A stretch of DNA of 64,000 bases from Misgurnus anguillicaudatus (taxonomy: Eukaryota; Chordata; Actinopteri; Cypriniformes; Cobitidae), in the NCBI RefSeq assembly GCF_027580225.2, contig NC_073354.2, positions 8,532,001-8,596,000 of the forward strand. Reading direction: 5' to 3'. The notes beneath the pieces are model-generated. The model was not told the DNA's origin. It was given only the letters and a program-made list of their open reading frames with translations, and ran no database searches. Both the position numbers and the translations under genes were made by a program. Numbering within the stretch: the first letter of the stretch is position 1; each line of letters opens with the position of its first letter. Below, in pieces: positions 34,227-45,292 of this stretch.

Positions 34227-34275
34227 GTATGAGACAAACCCAGCTCTGATCTTTCACTGTGTGTGTGTGCGTGTG

Positions 34276-34280
<5 letters not shown>

Positions 34281-34334
<54 letters not shown>
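34281..34334. repeat. (GA)n microsatellite
   Basis: 27 uninterrupted GA units, 55 bp after the exon 11 donor. Confidence 0.97.
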
Positions 34335-34338
<4 letters not shown>

Positions 34339-34405
34339 TTCTCATTAGTTACACATCCTTAATTTGAGCTTGACTAGTGGGATTCAGCCTTATTAGTGCA
34401 GTAAT

Positions 34406-34406
<1 letters not shown>

Positions 34407-34455
<49 letters not shown>
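34407..34455. repeat. (AC)n microsatellite
   Basis: About 24 uninterrupted AC units; it adjoins the dispersed repeat that follows. Confidence 0.97.
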
Positions 34456-34457
<2 letters not shown>

Positions 34458-34720
34458 TTGGCATATGTGGTGTACGGGGACAATTCCTTAGATGCAATGC
34501 ATTTTCTACTGTACAAACTGTATATTTTATTCTCCTAACCTACCCCAGTCCCTAACCCCAACCATCACAAAAACCTATTTGCAGTCTTTAATCTATGAAA
34601 AACTACCAGTTAGTATTTTTTAAAGACGTGTCCCTGTAAACCATGTTTATTGCATTATAAACATGTCATTATAAACCATTCATTCCCCATAAACCACATA
34701 TACCAACACGTACGCACACA
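34456..34720. repeat. Dispersed repeat, inverse copy of 20931-21186
   Basis: tgtacaaactgtatatttta, ctaaccccaaccatcacaaa and the trailing (AC)-rich end match the 20931-21186 repeat in inverse orientation, with considerable divergence. Confidence 0.55.
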
Positions 34721-35902
34721 CACATGCACTTTTTTTTCATTATTAGATTCAAAGCAAAATGTAATTTGGATTATGGGCCTTTCAGATGTCGGTTTTCGAC
34801 AGGTTTGACTAGATTTGTGGGGACATTGTCAAAAATCTGACCCTCACAAGTAAACCCAAACCTGTACACACACACAATTTAATCTAAAGTATAACAAATC
34901 TCTCCTCCAGCCACACTGAAAATAAATAATAGGAGATCATTCGTTTCTACAGAGAGTTATGTGTGCGTCTGATAGGATCTTTAAATATTTGTCTGACCTA
35001 GAAAATATCTTCTCGAAGAAACGCTTCATAATTCACATCAGATGAGAAACTGAAACTTTTAGACACAAATAACAACTTCTGTTACACAGCGACTTAAAAT
35101 GAATGAGCAAGGGAATGTGTTGTATATTTAGGTGTTGTGACTGATTTTTTTTAGACCTTTTTAGTTAGCTTGGTTTGCTCTTCACTTAAATTAATATAAA
35201 ACCCACGTGTATATTTATACAACAATCTGAAAAATCAATTAAAATAGTTGTAGTTTCAGCTGCATACACACACACACAGACACACACTATTTCCACTTCA
35301 GTAGTCATTATAATTGAAAGGCTTAATTCATCATACATATGTATAGGCTTTTCTTCACATGTCAGGAGAGAAATCATCGCTATGAAATAATTCAATACAA
35401 TTAATATTGATTCACATAAAATAGCTATTTACATGTATGTTGGTAATTATAATGTAATGCTTTTAAAATTTTATGATAAAGCACAAAATACATTCTTTAA
35501 TAAATTGTACATTTAATTCTTCTCTCATATCATATGGGTCAAAACAGAACACTGGTACAAATTAAAAAAAAATTCATGTTATCGACACACCACAATTTGC
35601 CTGATCATGCCTTTTCTCATGTGACAGTGATGTTAGATACGTTAATATGATCATTCTTCATAAATAAGTTCAACTTTCAGAAATTAATGATGTTCTGTCT
35701 GTCATATTGATTCATTGTCTATATTACCACAGACCTAGACCAGTATTGTGTTGTGACTCATATACATTCTCTTATAGGTACTTTCTTGTTTATATTTGAT
35801 AGTGTTTTGTTGTTAATAAATCAGCTTACTGGAGATAAAACACCATTGCATATCCACATTCTGTTTTTTACAAATCTGTATGATTTTTGTGTTTGTCTGC
35901 AG

Positions 35903-36073
35903 GTGACAGATATGTCTGGTTGGTATCTCACAGGTGTGGATGGGGAGGGGTTAGTATGGGCGGTGCCTAGCAGAGACAATCCCAACCAGGTGACTGTGAG
36001 CCAACCGGACCCCCAGATTTACCTAAAAGCGCCTTACTACTGGAGTGCCCCGTCTGCCTATCTGCGCAAGAAA
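35903..36073 (+). CDS. lama2: lama2 exon 12: start of the laminin IV (L4) domain
   Basis: 171 bp, phase 0 to 0, 57 codons; I recall 58 in human. Acceptor tgtttgtctgcag, donor AAA|gtgagt. It encodes VTDMSGWYLTGVDGEGLVWA, then NPNQVTVSQPDPQIYLKAPY and YWSAPSAYLRKK. DMSGWYLT and the YYWSAP..YL motif are hallmarks of the L4 (domain IV) globule of laminin alpha-2. A (GT)n tract starts 10 bp after the exon, almost on top of the donor. Confidence 0.95.
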
Positions 36074-36075
36074 GT

Positions 36076-36082
<7 letters not shown>

Positions 36083-36130
<48 letters not shown>
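36083..36130. repeat. (GT)n microsatellite next to the exon 12 donor
   Basis: About 21 GT units starting 10 bp after the exon 12 boundary, so the transcript carries a UG tract directly behind the 5' splice site. Confidence 0.97.
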
Positions 36131-36132
<2 letters not shown>

Positions 36133-36276
36133 ATGTTGTGTGTGTAAATGCTCTGCCAATCACAGTACACTGATGTATGATGTTTCCTCAAGACATCATT
36201 TATCATCATTATATTAAAGAGCCATTTAGCTTTTTCCCCTTAATTTAACTTGAGTGTCTAGAGAAGGAGCGACAGA

Positions 36277-36339
<63 letters not shown>

Positions 36340-37257
36340 AGGGAGGGACGGGGTACTTTAAAGGTAATGGGGAAACAGAAATAAAAAGAGGCGTGTACAA
36401 CCAAAACAAATTGAGACAGGGTTGTCACGATTATAACATTTTCTAACGATTAACTGTCTAATAAATAATTATGATTACGGCAATGAATCTGTTTCAGGGC
36501 TTTGACAAATATGATGATTAATTGTCATTCATATTTGTCTGTGCTTTGTTCATTAAATAAGTGCACAAATGATTGAGATTACTGCCATTGCAGCAAAAGA
36601 TTAAACTATTTAAAACATTTAAAAATGTAAGTAATTTATTCAGTGAAGAAAAATGTATATCTTTCAGAAATCTGAAAAATTCTGTACATAACAAGAACAA
36701 TTACTATAAGTGACAATAACAGATAAGACATTAAAAGCCTGAGCACCCAGATTAAACCTGAGATAAACAGAGTCAACACATAAATAAAAAGCTGATACGA
36801 GTATGTCTTAAATAAATAAAGAAATGTCATTGTGCAGAGTAAAACGGGTGTATGTAGGACTGCTGCAGCTACAACGCATCACCCTCAGGTTATCTAAAAT
36901 AACCATGATCAGACAATCATGGCATTTAATAAATGTGACAGCCCTACAAGATGACATACTGTACTGTTACCCATAATGCAATGTCCATTTCCAATTTGAT
37001 GAATTAATTCAAAGAGCTATCCATCACAACTCTTAACATCTTTACTTACTCAGTTTTTTTTGTAAAAGATACATTTTTTCAGCAAAATTATATAATTTGA
37101 ATAATACAGGTTAAATTTATCATCCTTGGAATGAACGTGGGATTTTTCTGAACAGATTTTATGGAAGGATATTCAACAAGAATAAATTTTGATCAGGTGG
37201 TGTAAGTTTCTATATAACAGATGTTTAAAAGAGTGTTAAGTCATTTAAATGGTACAC
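36131..37257 (+). other. Intron 12, first part
   Basis: (GA)n at 36284-36349. 36421-36950 is a worn TIR element (agggttgtcacgattat / aaatgtgacagccct), probably hAT, without a detectable target duplication. The rest is AT-rich. Confidence 0.6.
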
Positions 37258-37462
37258 TGTAAAAAATTTCTGTAGAAATTACAGTATTACTGGGTATTAC
37301 TGGCAACTAGCTGCCAGTAACTTACCGTAGATTTTACATTTATGTTATTTACTGTCAACATTTTGTTCAAGTTAAATGAACATGAAACATTTTTAGACTT
37401 TATCTTCTACAGTAAGTTACTGGCAACCAGCTGAAAAATTACAGCAAATATTTTACAGTGTA
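37258..37462. mobile_element. CACTG-ended MITE
   Basis: Starts cactgtaaaaaatttctgta and ends aaatattttacagtg, with internal attactggcaactagctgcc. This is the uninterrupted relative of the copy at 8725-10307, in the opposite orientation. Confidence 0.7.
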
Positions 37463-37609
37463 AAGTTAATTATTATAAAATTTTTTGATAAAAGAAAAAT
37501 TAAGTCTCTTTAGAATAATGTGCACGAATAAAACATTCACAAGAAAACATGTGCATTAACAAACCCAGTCTCACTGATTTGCGTATAAATAGCACGAAGT
37601 GTAAAAATC

Positions 37610-38348
37610 TAGGGATGCACCAAATCCAGATTTTTTAGGTTCGGCCGAATCCCGAATCCACCATTTAAGATTCGGCCGAATCCGAAACCGAATACCGAAT
37701 CCTACTCGCATCCTTATTCCATTAACACAGTAAAGCACATTAATGAAGTAAACAACGTCCACAGCAGTGTATTTTTCATTTTATTTAATTTTTAACTGTA
37801 CATTATGCCAGGATGACAAGTTGGAAAACTATTTTGACAATTACCATAAGCCTATGCATAATAAAAGCGATGCGTTGCGACACGCTCGTTTTTCCAATAA
37901 GCAAGCAGCTCCGGGCTGAAAACTATATACTTTGAGTTAGAAGCTCCGTTCGTCAATGTCACAGTCTTCACACGGCCGTCCAATTACAGTGGAGGAGGGG
38001 CGGGACATTACCACAGCAACCAACCGGCTCACAGCTGAAGCATCACTGAGACCAAGCGCTCGGCTGAAAAACAGCTGGCATTTGGCGTCCTCAAGGCGTT
38101 TTCAGCCATGTTTAAAAGTTTTGGTGTGTCCAGCCCCTAAGGCTCACCGAAAGAAAAAGCTCATCTCCACGTCAGCACCCGATGTGTGTAATCAACGGCT
38201 GCGTGACGTCGACCAGCGTAGCGCAAGCCTAGGGTTCGGTTCGGTGGAAAAAAAATCTAGGATTCGGCCGAACCCGAACCCCGTCAAAAAGCCCAGTATT
38301 CGGCCGAATCCGAATCCGAATCCGAATCCTGGATTCGGTGCATCCCTA
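37610..38348. mobile_element. Non-autonomous hAT (tagggatgcacc), 739 bp
   Basis: Ends tagggatgcaccaaatccag / ctggattcggtgcatcccta with an exact 8-bp duplication taaaaatc (37602-37609 and 38349-38356). Subterminal repeats of ttcggccgaatcc are frequent at both ends. No intact coding frame. Confidence 0.92.
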
Positions 38349-38427
38349 TAAAAATCATGCAATACATACGCCAAATTCCACTTTGCCGTGCATATGATAC
38401 CCCGTCCTTCCCTTCCCATTCACTTAA

Positions 38428-38809
38428 AGGTGCAGTGCGTAAATTTTAGCGGCATCTAGTGGTGAGGTTGCGAATTGCAACCAACGGCTCAGTCCACTGC
38501 TCACCTCTTGCTTTTGAAACACACAGAGAAGCTACGGTAGCTGCCACCGGAAAAACATGTCTTGGTCGGCTTAGTAAAACTTAGTAAAAAAGTTTGTCCG
38601 TTAAGGGCTTCTGTAGAAACATGGTGGCACAAAATGGCGACTTCCATGTAAGGTGACTCTTGTGTATGTAGATAAAAACGTTTCCTTTAAGGTAATAAAA
38701 ACATAACGGTTCATTATAAAAAGGTCTTTATACACCCCTGATCATATAGTTTAGTATATTATTTTGCATTTCTGTCAAGAGATTTTTCTAAAAATTACAC
38801 ACTGCACCT
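38428..38809. mobile_element. TTAA MITE, inverse copy of 1813-2210
   Basis: TTAA at 38424-38427 and 38810-38813, ends aggtgcagtgcgtaa / ttacacactgcacct; 382 bp. Confidence 0.8.
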
Positions 38810-39100
38810 TTAAACGGTGCATTGGTTTCTCATTTTTTATGCAATTTTTTTTTACCATTTTCACTTGGGTTTAGAGTTAGAAGAACGTTTTCTTATACAA
38901 AAAATGACATCCAAACCCCAATTCTAACCTCAACTCCAAGCAACCATGGCTTAAATATAGACAAAAACATGGAGAAACCGGTATATTAAATATCCTCCTT
39001 AAGCAAATCTGAAATCTAACCCTAAACCCAAGCGAAAATGGTTTAAAAAACAGAAAACAATTGAAAAACCAATAAATAAAACGACAAAAAAGAGTGTAGT

Positions 39101-40850
39101 TCCCTGATCCCTGTTTTCTCCCATTATAAGCTTGGAAGAGCAAGAACATTTATTAAAATATCTCCAAATGTGTTTGTCTGAGAGATGATGGACATATGTA
39201 TCTCAAATTGCTTGATGGTAAGTAAATCATGGGTTAATTTTGATATTTGTCTGAAGTTTTCATTTAATACCTTTGTGTAATACATTACCACACATTAATG
39301 ATTTATTTGATTTTTGCATTTAGTTGTAAGAACGATGTGCCAGCTCAGCTCTGATGTTGGTCTCAATCTAACAATATTTATAAGCTGCACACACGTGCAC
39401 ATCTACAGACAACAAGAAAAATGTATGCATGTGATTTTCCTGTACATTCAGATCAGTGATGTGGGAATATAAAGATTAAGCTGTAGTGGGATGCTGATGT
39501 TCTTTGGCCTCTGAACTCTTTCCAATGCTAATGATGCTATTACTCTGAGTTTAAACTGACTGTCAGCATTCATTTCAAAAGACTTTAATATCCAGCCACG
39601 ATGGGCCGTAAGTTTAAATGACTTTGAGATGTTAAAATGAAGCTTTCGTCAGGTTGTACGTCCTCGCTGAATGCGTCAAGTTTCTAGGTCAAACTCATGA
39701 AAACTGTTGGAAGCAAATCTGTTTAATATTTTACCCAAGTCAGAAGAAAATAAGAAATTATGAAAATCGAATAAAGCCCATTTTGAGGACCATTAAGAGT
39801 TTTGGTTTGCAATATCATTTTCCAGACAACCGGGCATTATTTTAATATCTCATTTTTAGTACTGTGGATTATTTAAATCTGTACTGTATGTGTTTACTGT
39901 AATTTATGCTAAATGATTTTATTCTAAAGGAATTTTTATTGCTGTATTACAGTAACGGGAATGATATTATATATGCATTAGAATAATGGGAATTGTAATC
40001 TAATAATAATACTTCATAATTCAAATGGACTTTAAAGTGGCTCCATTTTCTTCATAAGAGATTGAGCTGTGTTTGCATTATTGGACACAGTATGTGTGCT
40101 ATTCACTGATTTGTGTGTTTCTTCTGGCAAAAGAGATGTGTTTGGTACTAAAGCTACATGTAAAATGACACAAGTGATGAATACTTTATATTGACCTAAG
40201 TTGTTTAATCCATACAGTAATAGATTTAAATGCCTAGATACTCACACAAACCTCTTCAGTTTTACATTTTAGCTGGTTTCAGGTTTTATTATCCCTAAAC
40301 CCGGAGCCACACACACTTATACACATTTGCAAATATATTTACTCTTTCCTTACAGAGCTTGTCACAGTACATTTACATTTATGTCACACTACAACTGAAT
40401 ACACACACACATTAACAAATGAATTTGGGTGGTTATAAAATTCATGTTTAACTTACACAGCTTAAAATTGCGTATCTTAAAGTTCACGATTTACATAAAT
40501 TTTCTCTTTACGTTGTATAACTGCACACATTTGACAAGGTGTCTCGCTATGCATTTTGTTTCTATGGCAACGACTTTCTTAGGCAAGATTATATTAAATA
40601 GCAGACTTTACTTTAAGACATTTTTCCAGTAAGTATAAACTGCTGGAAATTGTGGGTCATTACATACACATGAAATATTATTATGAGTAATATTTCATAC
40701 ATAAATCCGTGTTTTAGAGAAGTGATGAAAATTGTGGTGAACATTGTGATTTTCTGGACATAAATGATTTTAAATTATTAGCTCAAAAGTCACATGTGAT
40801 TTTTCTTTTGTGGTTTTAGAACGTTTCTCAAAAAACTTTCTTTTCTTTCA
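39101..40850 (+). other. Intron 12, middle part
   Basis: About 1.75 kb of AT-rich intron with no gene, no microsatellite over 20 bp and no element ends that I recognise. Confidence 0.5.
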
Positions 40851-41060
40851 AGTGATCATGCACTTCAAAAAATAATTAGTTTGCAGCACTTTGACCTTGG
40901 GCGCAGTAATATTGACAAAAGTTTGAGCGAGAGGGGGAGTAATCAGGAGTTCACCAAGTTCGAAGTAGAGGGGTGGAGTGGGACCAAAAAATCTACTGGG
41001 AAAATTTGTATAGCACCGGCCCTTTTTTACCCGTGCTAAAAAAAGGTCTCGTATTTGTAG
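40851..41060. repeat. Fragment of the hairpin-type TTAA family
   Basis: gcagcactttgaccttgggc, gcgcagtaatattgac and gagagggggagtaatcagg match 53762-53830. The mirrored arm is missing. Confidence 0.55.
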
Positions 41061-41258
41061 TAAAACAAACGTAATCAATCTGCCAAAAAAATCCTAATAA
41101 TAATAAAATCTTTAAATCATGGCTAATTTTCCTAAATGAGTAACTATACAAAATAATACCTGTTTGAAAGACGGAAATGCGCACCTGTCAATCAGCTTTT
41201 ACATAACAGAGCGAGGCCAGAGACGAACGTGCTCATAAATGGCAGTAATATGGAATAA

Positions 41259-41745
41259 TGTGTGCATCTTAACTGTAAGAATATTTCCTTTAAATTTAAT
41301 TTTTGTTATATCAAGTTTTGAAAGATAGAAATGTTTTTCCACTGTTATTGCTTATTTAGACTTGTTAGTGCTGTTAAGCGTGTTTGGCGCATTTACCTTA
41401 GAGTTTATTTCAGTAATATTGTTGTTTTTCCAGTAATAATAATACAATTTACATGTCAATCCTGGTTCCTTGTCTGTTTATTCTTTTCATTATGCTGTTA
41501 TGTTAAGTTATGTGTGGATATTTATTGCCATATGAGACGTTCATTGCTGTTATATGAATACTCTCGTCTAATATTCAAATCATATGCAAACTAATGTGTG
41601 CATCTTTTAATAACTTTAAGAATACAGTTCCTTTGAAAATAATTTTTGTTCAAGTTTTAAGAAATAATAATGTTGTGAGGATATTTATTGTCATATTGCA
41701 GTTGAATACTCTCATCTATAATATTGAAATCACATAGTAGTAAAT
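41259..41745. repeat. Diverged direct duplication
   Basis: 41259-41590 and 41595-41745 share gtgtgcatctt, taatttttgtt, gatatttattg(c/t)catat and gaatactct(c/c)(g/a)tct in the same order. The second copy is internally shorter. Confidence 0.5.
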
Positions 41746-42641
41746 ATATAATGTGATACTGCAAAGTTACCCTTCTAGTTTTTATTTATGATACAGCCAT
41801 ATGGAAATAAACCTTTGCAAATGTGCTGATTTGAGACATTCATGTCCTGACCACCAGGCTAGAGATTTTAAACCTCCTTAATCCACACTTACTACTAGTC
41901 TATCAAAAAGTCTATCTGCTTGATGGATCCATGCGATGTACTGCAATAAACAGGCATTCTGCGGCTTTTTACATCAAAGGCTGACAGGCTATGCCATTTG
42001 GAGAGGGGCCGTTCACTGATCACCTATATTTTTTAAAAATCCTAGACATAGTTGGACCTGCCGAACAGGTTGAGCACTTTTATATATTGTGTTGAGCGTG
42101 GCTTCTAAATTCATCCCTGTTAGGATCATATGGAATGAATGGAGCTAAGCTAAATGCTAACACATTCACAACACGCTGTACAAAGATTAAGTGCATTAAT
42201 TGAAAAAAAGATAGGTATGTATTAATTTGTCTAATTTGAGGTAAGAGTAAAATATTGAAAAACGGTGGTGTTTTCCTTTAAGATTGTACCAATATCATGA
42301 GTGACTCTAGTAGTCCGTGCCAAAGTTTATTGAACAGGATCATCTGCTGGGTGAATCAGAATTGTCAAAGGTTTGTCTACACAAGACTAAAGGGGTGAAC
42401 AACATCATGGACAAAACAATGTCTCCACAATATAAGACATGAAAATATTTACCTTTTCTACTGTCCATTCGAGTTGATGCATGGTGTGTGTGTCTGTGTG
42501 TTTGTTGCCTCCCACATCCCCAAATTCTCAGACTGTGTCTCAGGGTTCTCCAGATGTCTCTTGCTTTGAACTGTGGATGCTGGAAATCAAACAGAAACAC
42601 ATTGAGCTCAGTGTTTGTGATTTCTCTCTGTCTGTGGTCTC
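41746..42641 (+). other. Intron 12 stretch with a TTAA-element right end
   Basis: 42110-42277 ends aaaacggtggtgttttcct followed by TTAA (42278-42281), the inverse of the left end at 51696. The rest is unassigned. Confidence 0.5.
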
Positions 42642-44021
42642 CAAGGCCGCCTTAATGCACGGGCTTACCTGGGCTGAAGCCCAGGGGCCTCCCAAGTTCA
42701 AGGGCCTCCCAAGTTTGTGTTCATGACGAGCTGAAAATGTCATATTGTTTTGTAACTTGTCGGGTTTTCTGTCAATCACTCTAATTGCACGTTACATGGC
42801 TGCTGATTGGTCCGTTGTAACTTAACGTGAAATAAAATGTCAGACGTAACATATTTTTTATTCTGCGTAATGTAATTAAGTGCGCGTTGTTAACTTGACA
42901 TTCCTGCACGTTAGACTGAGTGTGACAGAGAAACGGGAAATAATCCACCAACAAATGAAAGAGTAATTTCTGAAATTTCATAATGCACTAGTGAGGTGCA
43001 GCTCTCTCTCTCTTTCGTGCGCGCGCTCGCTCGTTCGCGCTCTCTGTGCTCGTTCAGCTCTCTGGCATGCAGAAGTCTCTGACCCGTGCACAAGAAACTG
43101 TGCCGCTAAATTAAGAAAGGAGTTCCCGCACATAATGCTGTTATTATTATAAAGTTTAAGTTTACTCGCGTTTATATCAGTGACGCGTGCGCAGCTGGAG
43201 CGATGTAGTTTGATGCGACGTCAGCTCACAGTACACACATCTGTTGGTAGAAAGACGAGAAAGAGACGCAACGGTAAAGGTGCAAGTCTAAGAAAATAAA
43301 GAGCGACAAAACCATCTCAAATGATCATCCCCTGATAGCACCATTATAATCTCACTATCTAAAGATGTTATATACAGGTATGTTCCCTGTCTGTCTTGTG
43401 CATATTCATACTTGGTCGGTTTACATGCTTATGTATGCATAAATACTAAATACAATGCATACTATATCTTCAGTAGCCTACAAAATAAATAAATGATTAA
43501 AAAACAAGATTCTGTCTATAAAGACTTATCTTTTGTTATCATTAATGCATTTAACAAGATTCTGTCTATAAAGACTTATCTTTTGTTATCATTAATGCAT
43601 TTTCACTTTAAAACTAACTTTAACTTATTATATTTTTAAAACTGTGGTGAGCATTTAGTTAGTGAGTGGCAATTTTCTGCAAATTATATTCCAAAAACTA
43701 TATAAACATAAAGCTTATAAACATATAATCTTTCACACATTTTGGTTTTATTATCATCACAAGTTGCTGTGTGTGGTTGTTAAATAAAGTGTCTTGTGTT
43801 TATGCTCAAGTGGGCTCAGTGATATGTTAATAACAATATTATGGTGTTTTCTGGCTCAAAGAGGGAAAACTCACTGTTGTATGTCTCGAAAGAAACTAAT
43901 GCATTTTGTGATGTAGATTACCTAGATATTACACGTAAAAAAAGAGACTATAAATCGATGGGAAGGGGGGCCTACAAAACCTCTTAGCCCCGGGGCCTCA
44001 CATTAGGTTAAGGCGGCCCTG
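42642..44021. mobile_element. Non-autonomous hAT, 1.38 kb
   Basis: Inverted ends caaggccgccttaatgca / ttaaggcggccctg with an exact 8-bp duplication gtggtctc (42634-42641 and 44022-44029). It includes a 50-bp tandem duplication at 43503-43602. No transposase frame. Confidence 0.9.
43503..43602. repeat. 50-bp tandem duplication
   Basis: Two adjacent identical copies of a 50-bp unit that begins aacaagattctgtctataaa and ends cattaatgcattt, inside the hAT element. Identity implies a recent event. Confidence 0.92.
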
Positions 44022-44029
44022 GTGGTCTC

Positions 44030-45015
44030 TGGTTCAGTTCAGACATGGGGTTTGAGGCACATAACAGGGGTGAATTTCATAGAATGACGGCTTATAACCG
44101 AGGTTTGGGGGGCAGATGTGTTCGGTCTGAAACACATTGTTGTTTTTAATTCAGTGGACGGAGTGTTTCTCATTTCCTGTAGGATGTGAAGTGGCTGATG
44201 CCATGATTTTCTCCCACTCTCTGTTTATTGTGCCATCTCTGTGTCTTTATAAAATATTATATATAGTTTATATAAACACTTTTTTTTACAGATGGTAAGA
44301 TTAAAATTACACAAGATGCTCTTTGGTTGTACGTTAACAGTTTCTGCCCGTGTGACTTTGATTAACCATTTATTGCCCACACAAAACACTTGAATAAATG
44401 CATTTTAAAGAGTTGTTGTAAACTGAACTGTTGACCTGTGGTTGACATGACATCATAAGTCATTATCTGATGCGGTTTTTGTTCCTACTGTCAGATGATT
44501 CATAAACACTGTGAAGAACGTTGTGTCCAGGTCATCCCCTTCTCAAAAAAAAAAAAAAAAATTATTTATGAGATTTAAAAACGGGCCTAAATGCAGCATT
44601 AGTCCAGGTTATGTGTTATAGAGATGTCTTGTAACCTCTACAGTGAACTCTGATCAGTCTGTTGAGATTTATTTGATGTTAACGTGTAGGAGTGTGTAGG
44701 TGTGTGTAAGTGTGTAAAAAGACAAAGCAAAATACTAAAAAAATCATTTTGAAGTGTTGCTCTTCTTGTGAAGGTTGTGAAGAGCTCCTCCCTTGGTGTG
44801 GTGGTCTTGATTTAACCGTGCTGATTTACCCTGCAGCGTAACATACTAAAATACATCCCTCACTAGAGAAAACGCACACACATACACACACACACACGCG
44901 TCTGATCTGTTCAGAGAGGAAAAGACCTTAACAATAATCAGTGCATCACAAAACTATTTTACATTGAGAGCAGATGTGGTTTCTGATTCCTGTTCCTCTG
45001 TCTGTGTGTGTTTAG
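44030..45015 (+). other. Intron 12, last part
   Basis: Poly-A run near 44545-44561 and a short (CA)n near 44876-44897; otherwise unassigned intron leading to the exon 13 acceptor. Confidence 0.6.
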
Positions 45016-45114
45016 CTCTTGGCTTATGGAGGCAGGTTGGTGTACAGTGTATCTTCTGACACTGAAGTTGACGTCGCCCTTCACATCTCCTCTGGTCCTG
45101 ATGTCATTATAGAG
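45016..45114 (+). CDS. lama2: lama2 exon 13: L4 domain
   Basis: 99 bp, phase 0 to 0, 33 codons. Acceptor ctgtgtgtgtttag, donor GAG|gtacat. It encodes LLAYGGRLVYSVSSDTEVDV, then ALHISSGPDVIIE. L.AYGG.L.YSVS followed by D(V/M)II(I/L)(E/K)G matches the L4 beta-sandwich region of alpha-1/alpha-2. The acidic SDTEVDV stretch matches the position of the acidic loop of human LAMA2 but is shorter. Confidence 0.93.
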
Positions 45115-45292
45115 GTACATCTGTCAAAACACATTCACACCTGCAGACACACCAGTTTTTAACTGAATAAAGTAAAAATCAATAAACTGCTGCTGCTGCA
45201 CATGAACAGCCTGAACAAACCTGAGAGCAATTAAACAATTGTAATCTCTTAAATAATTTAGTTGTATTTCAACACAAACATTGAGTTACAGT

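Larger units (their letters stand above)
34227..35902 (+). other. Intron 11
   Basis: 1,676 bp. (GT)n at 34258-34276, (GA)n at 34281-34334, (AC)n at 34407-34455 and the dispersed repeat at 34456-34720. The rest is AT-rich and featureless. Confidence 0.8.
37560..39100. repeat. Dispersed repeat hosting a hAT and a TTAA MITE
   Basis: Left piece gtctcactgatttgcgtata (37568-37609) and right pieces atgcaatacatacgccaaat (38357) and gaaaatggtttaaaaaacag (39033) appear to be one repeat. It is interrupted by the hAT at 37610-38348 and the MITE at 38428-38809. A partial inverse copy lies at 22680-22955. Confidence 0.5.

Noticed and set aside
43503..43602. CRISPR-like direct repeat
   Set aside because: Only two adjacent copies without spacers, in a vertebrate intron; it is a simple tandem duplication.
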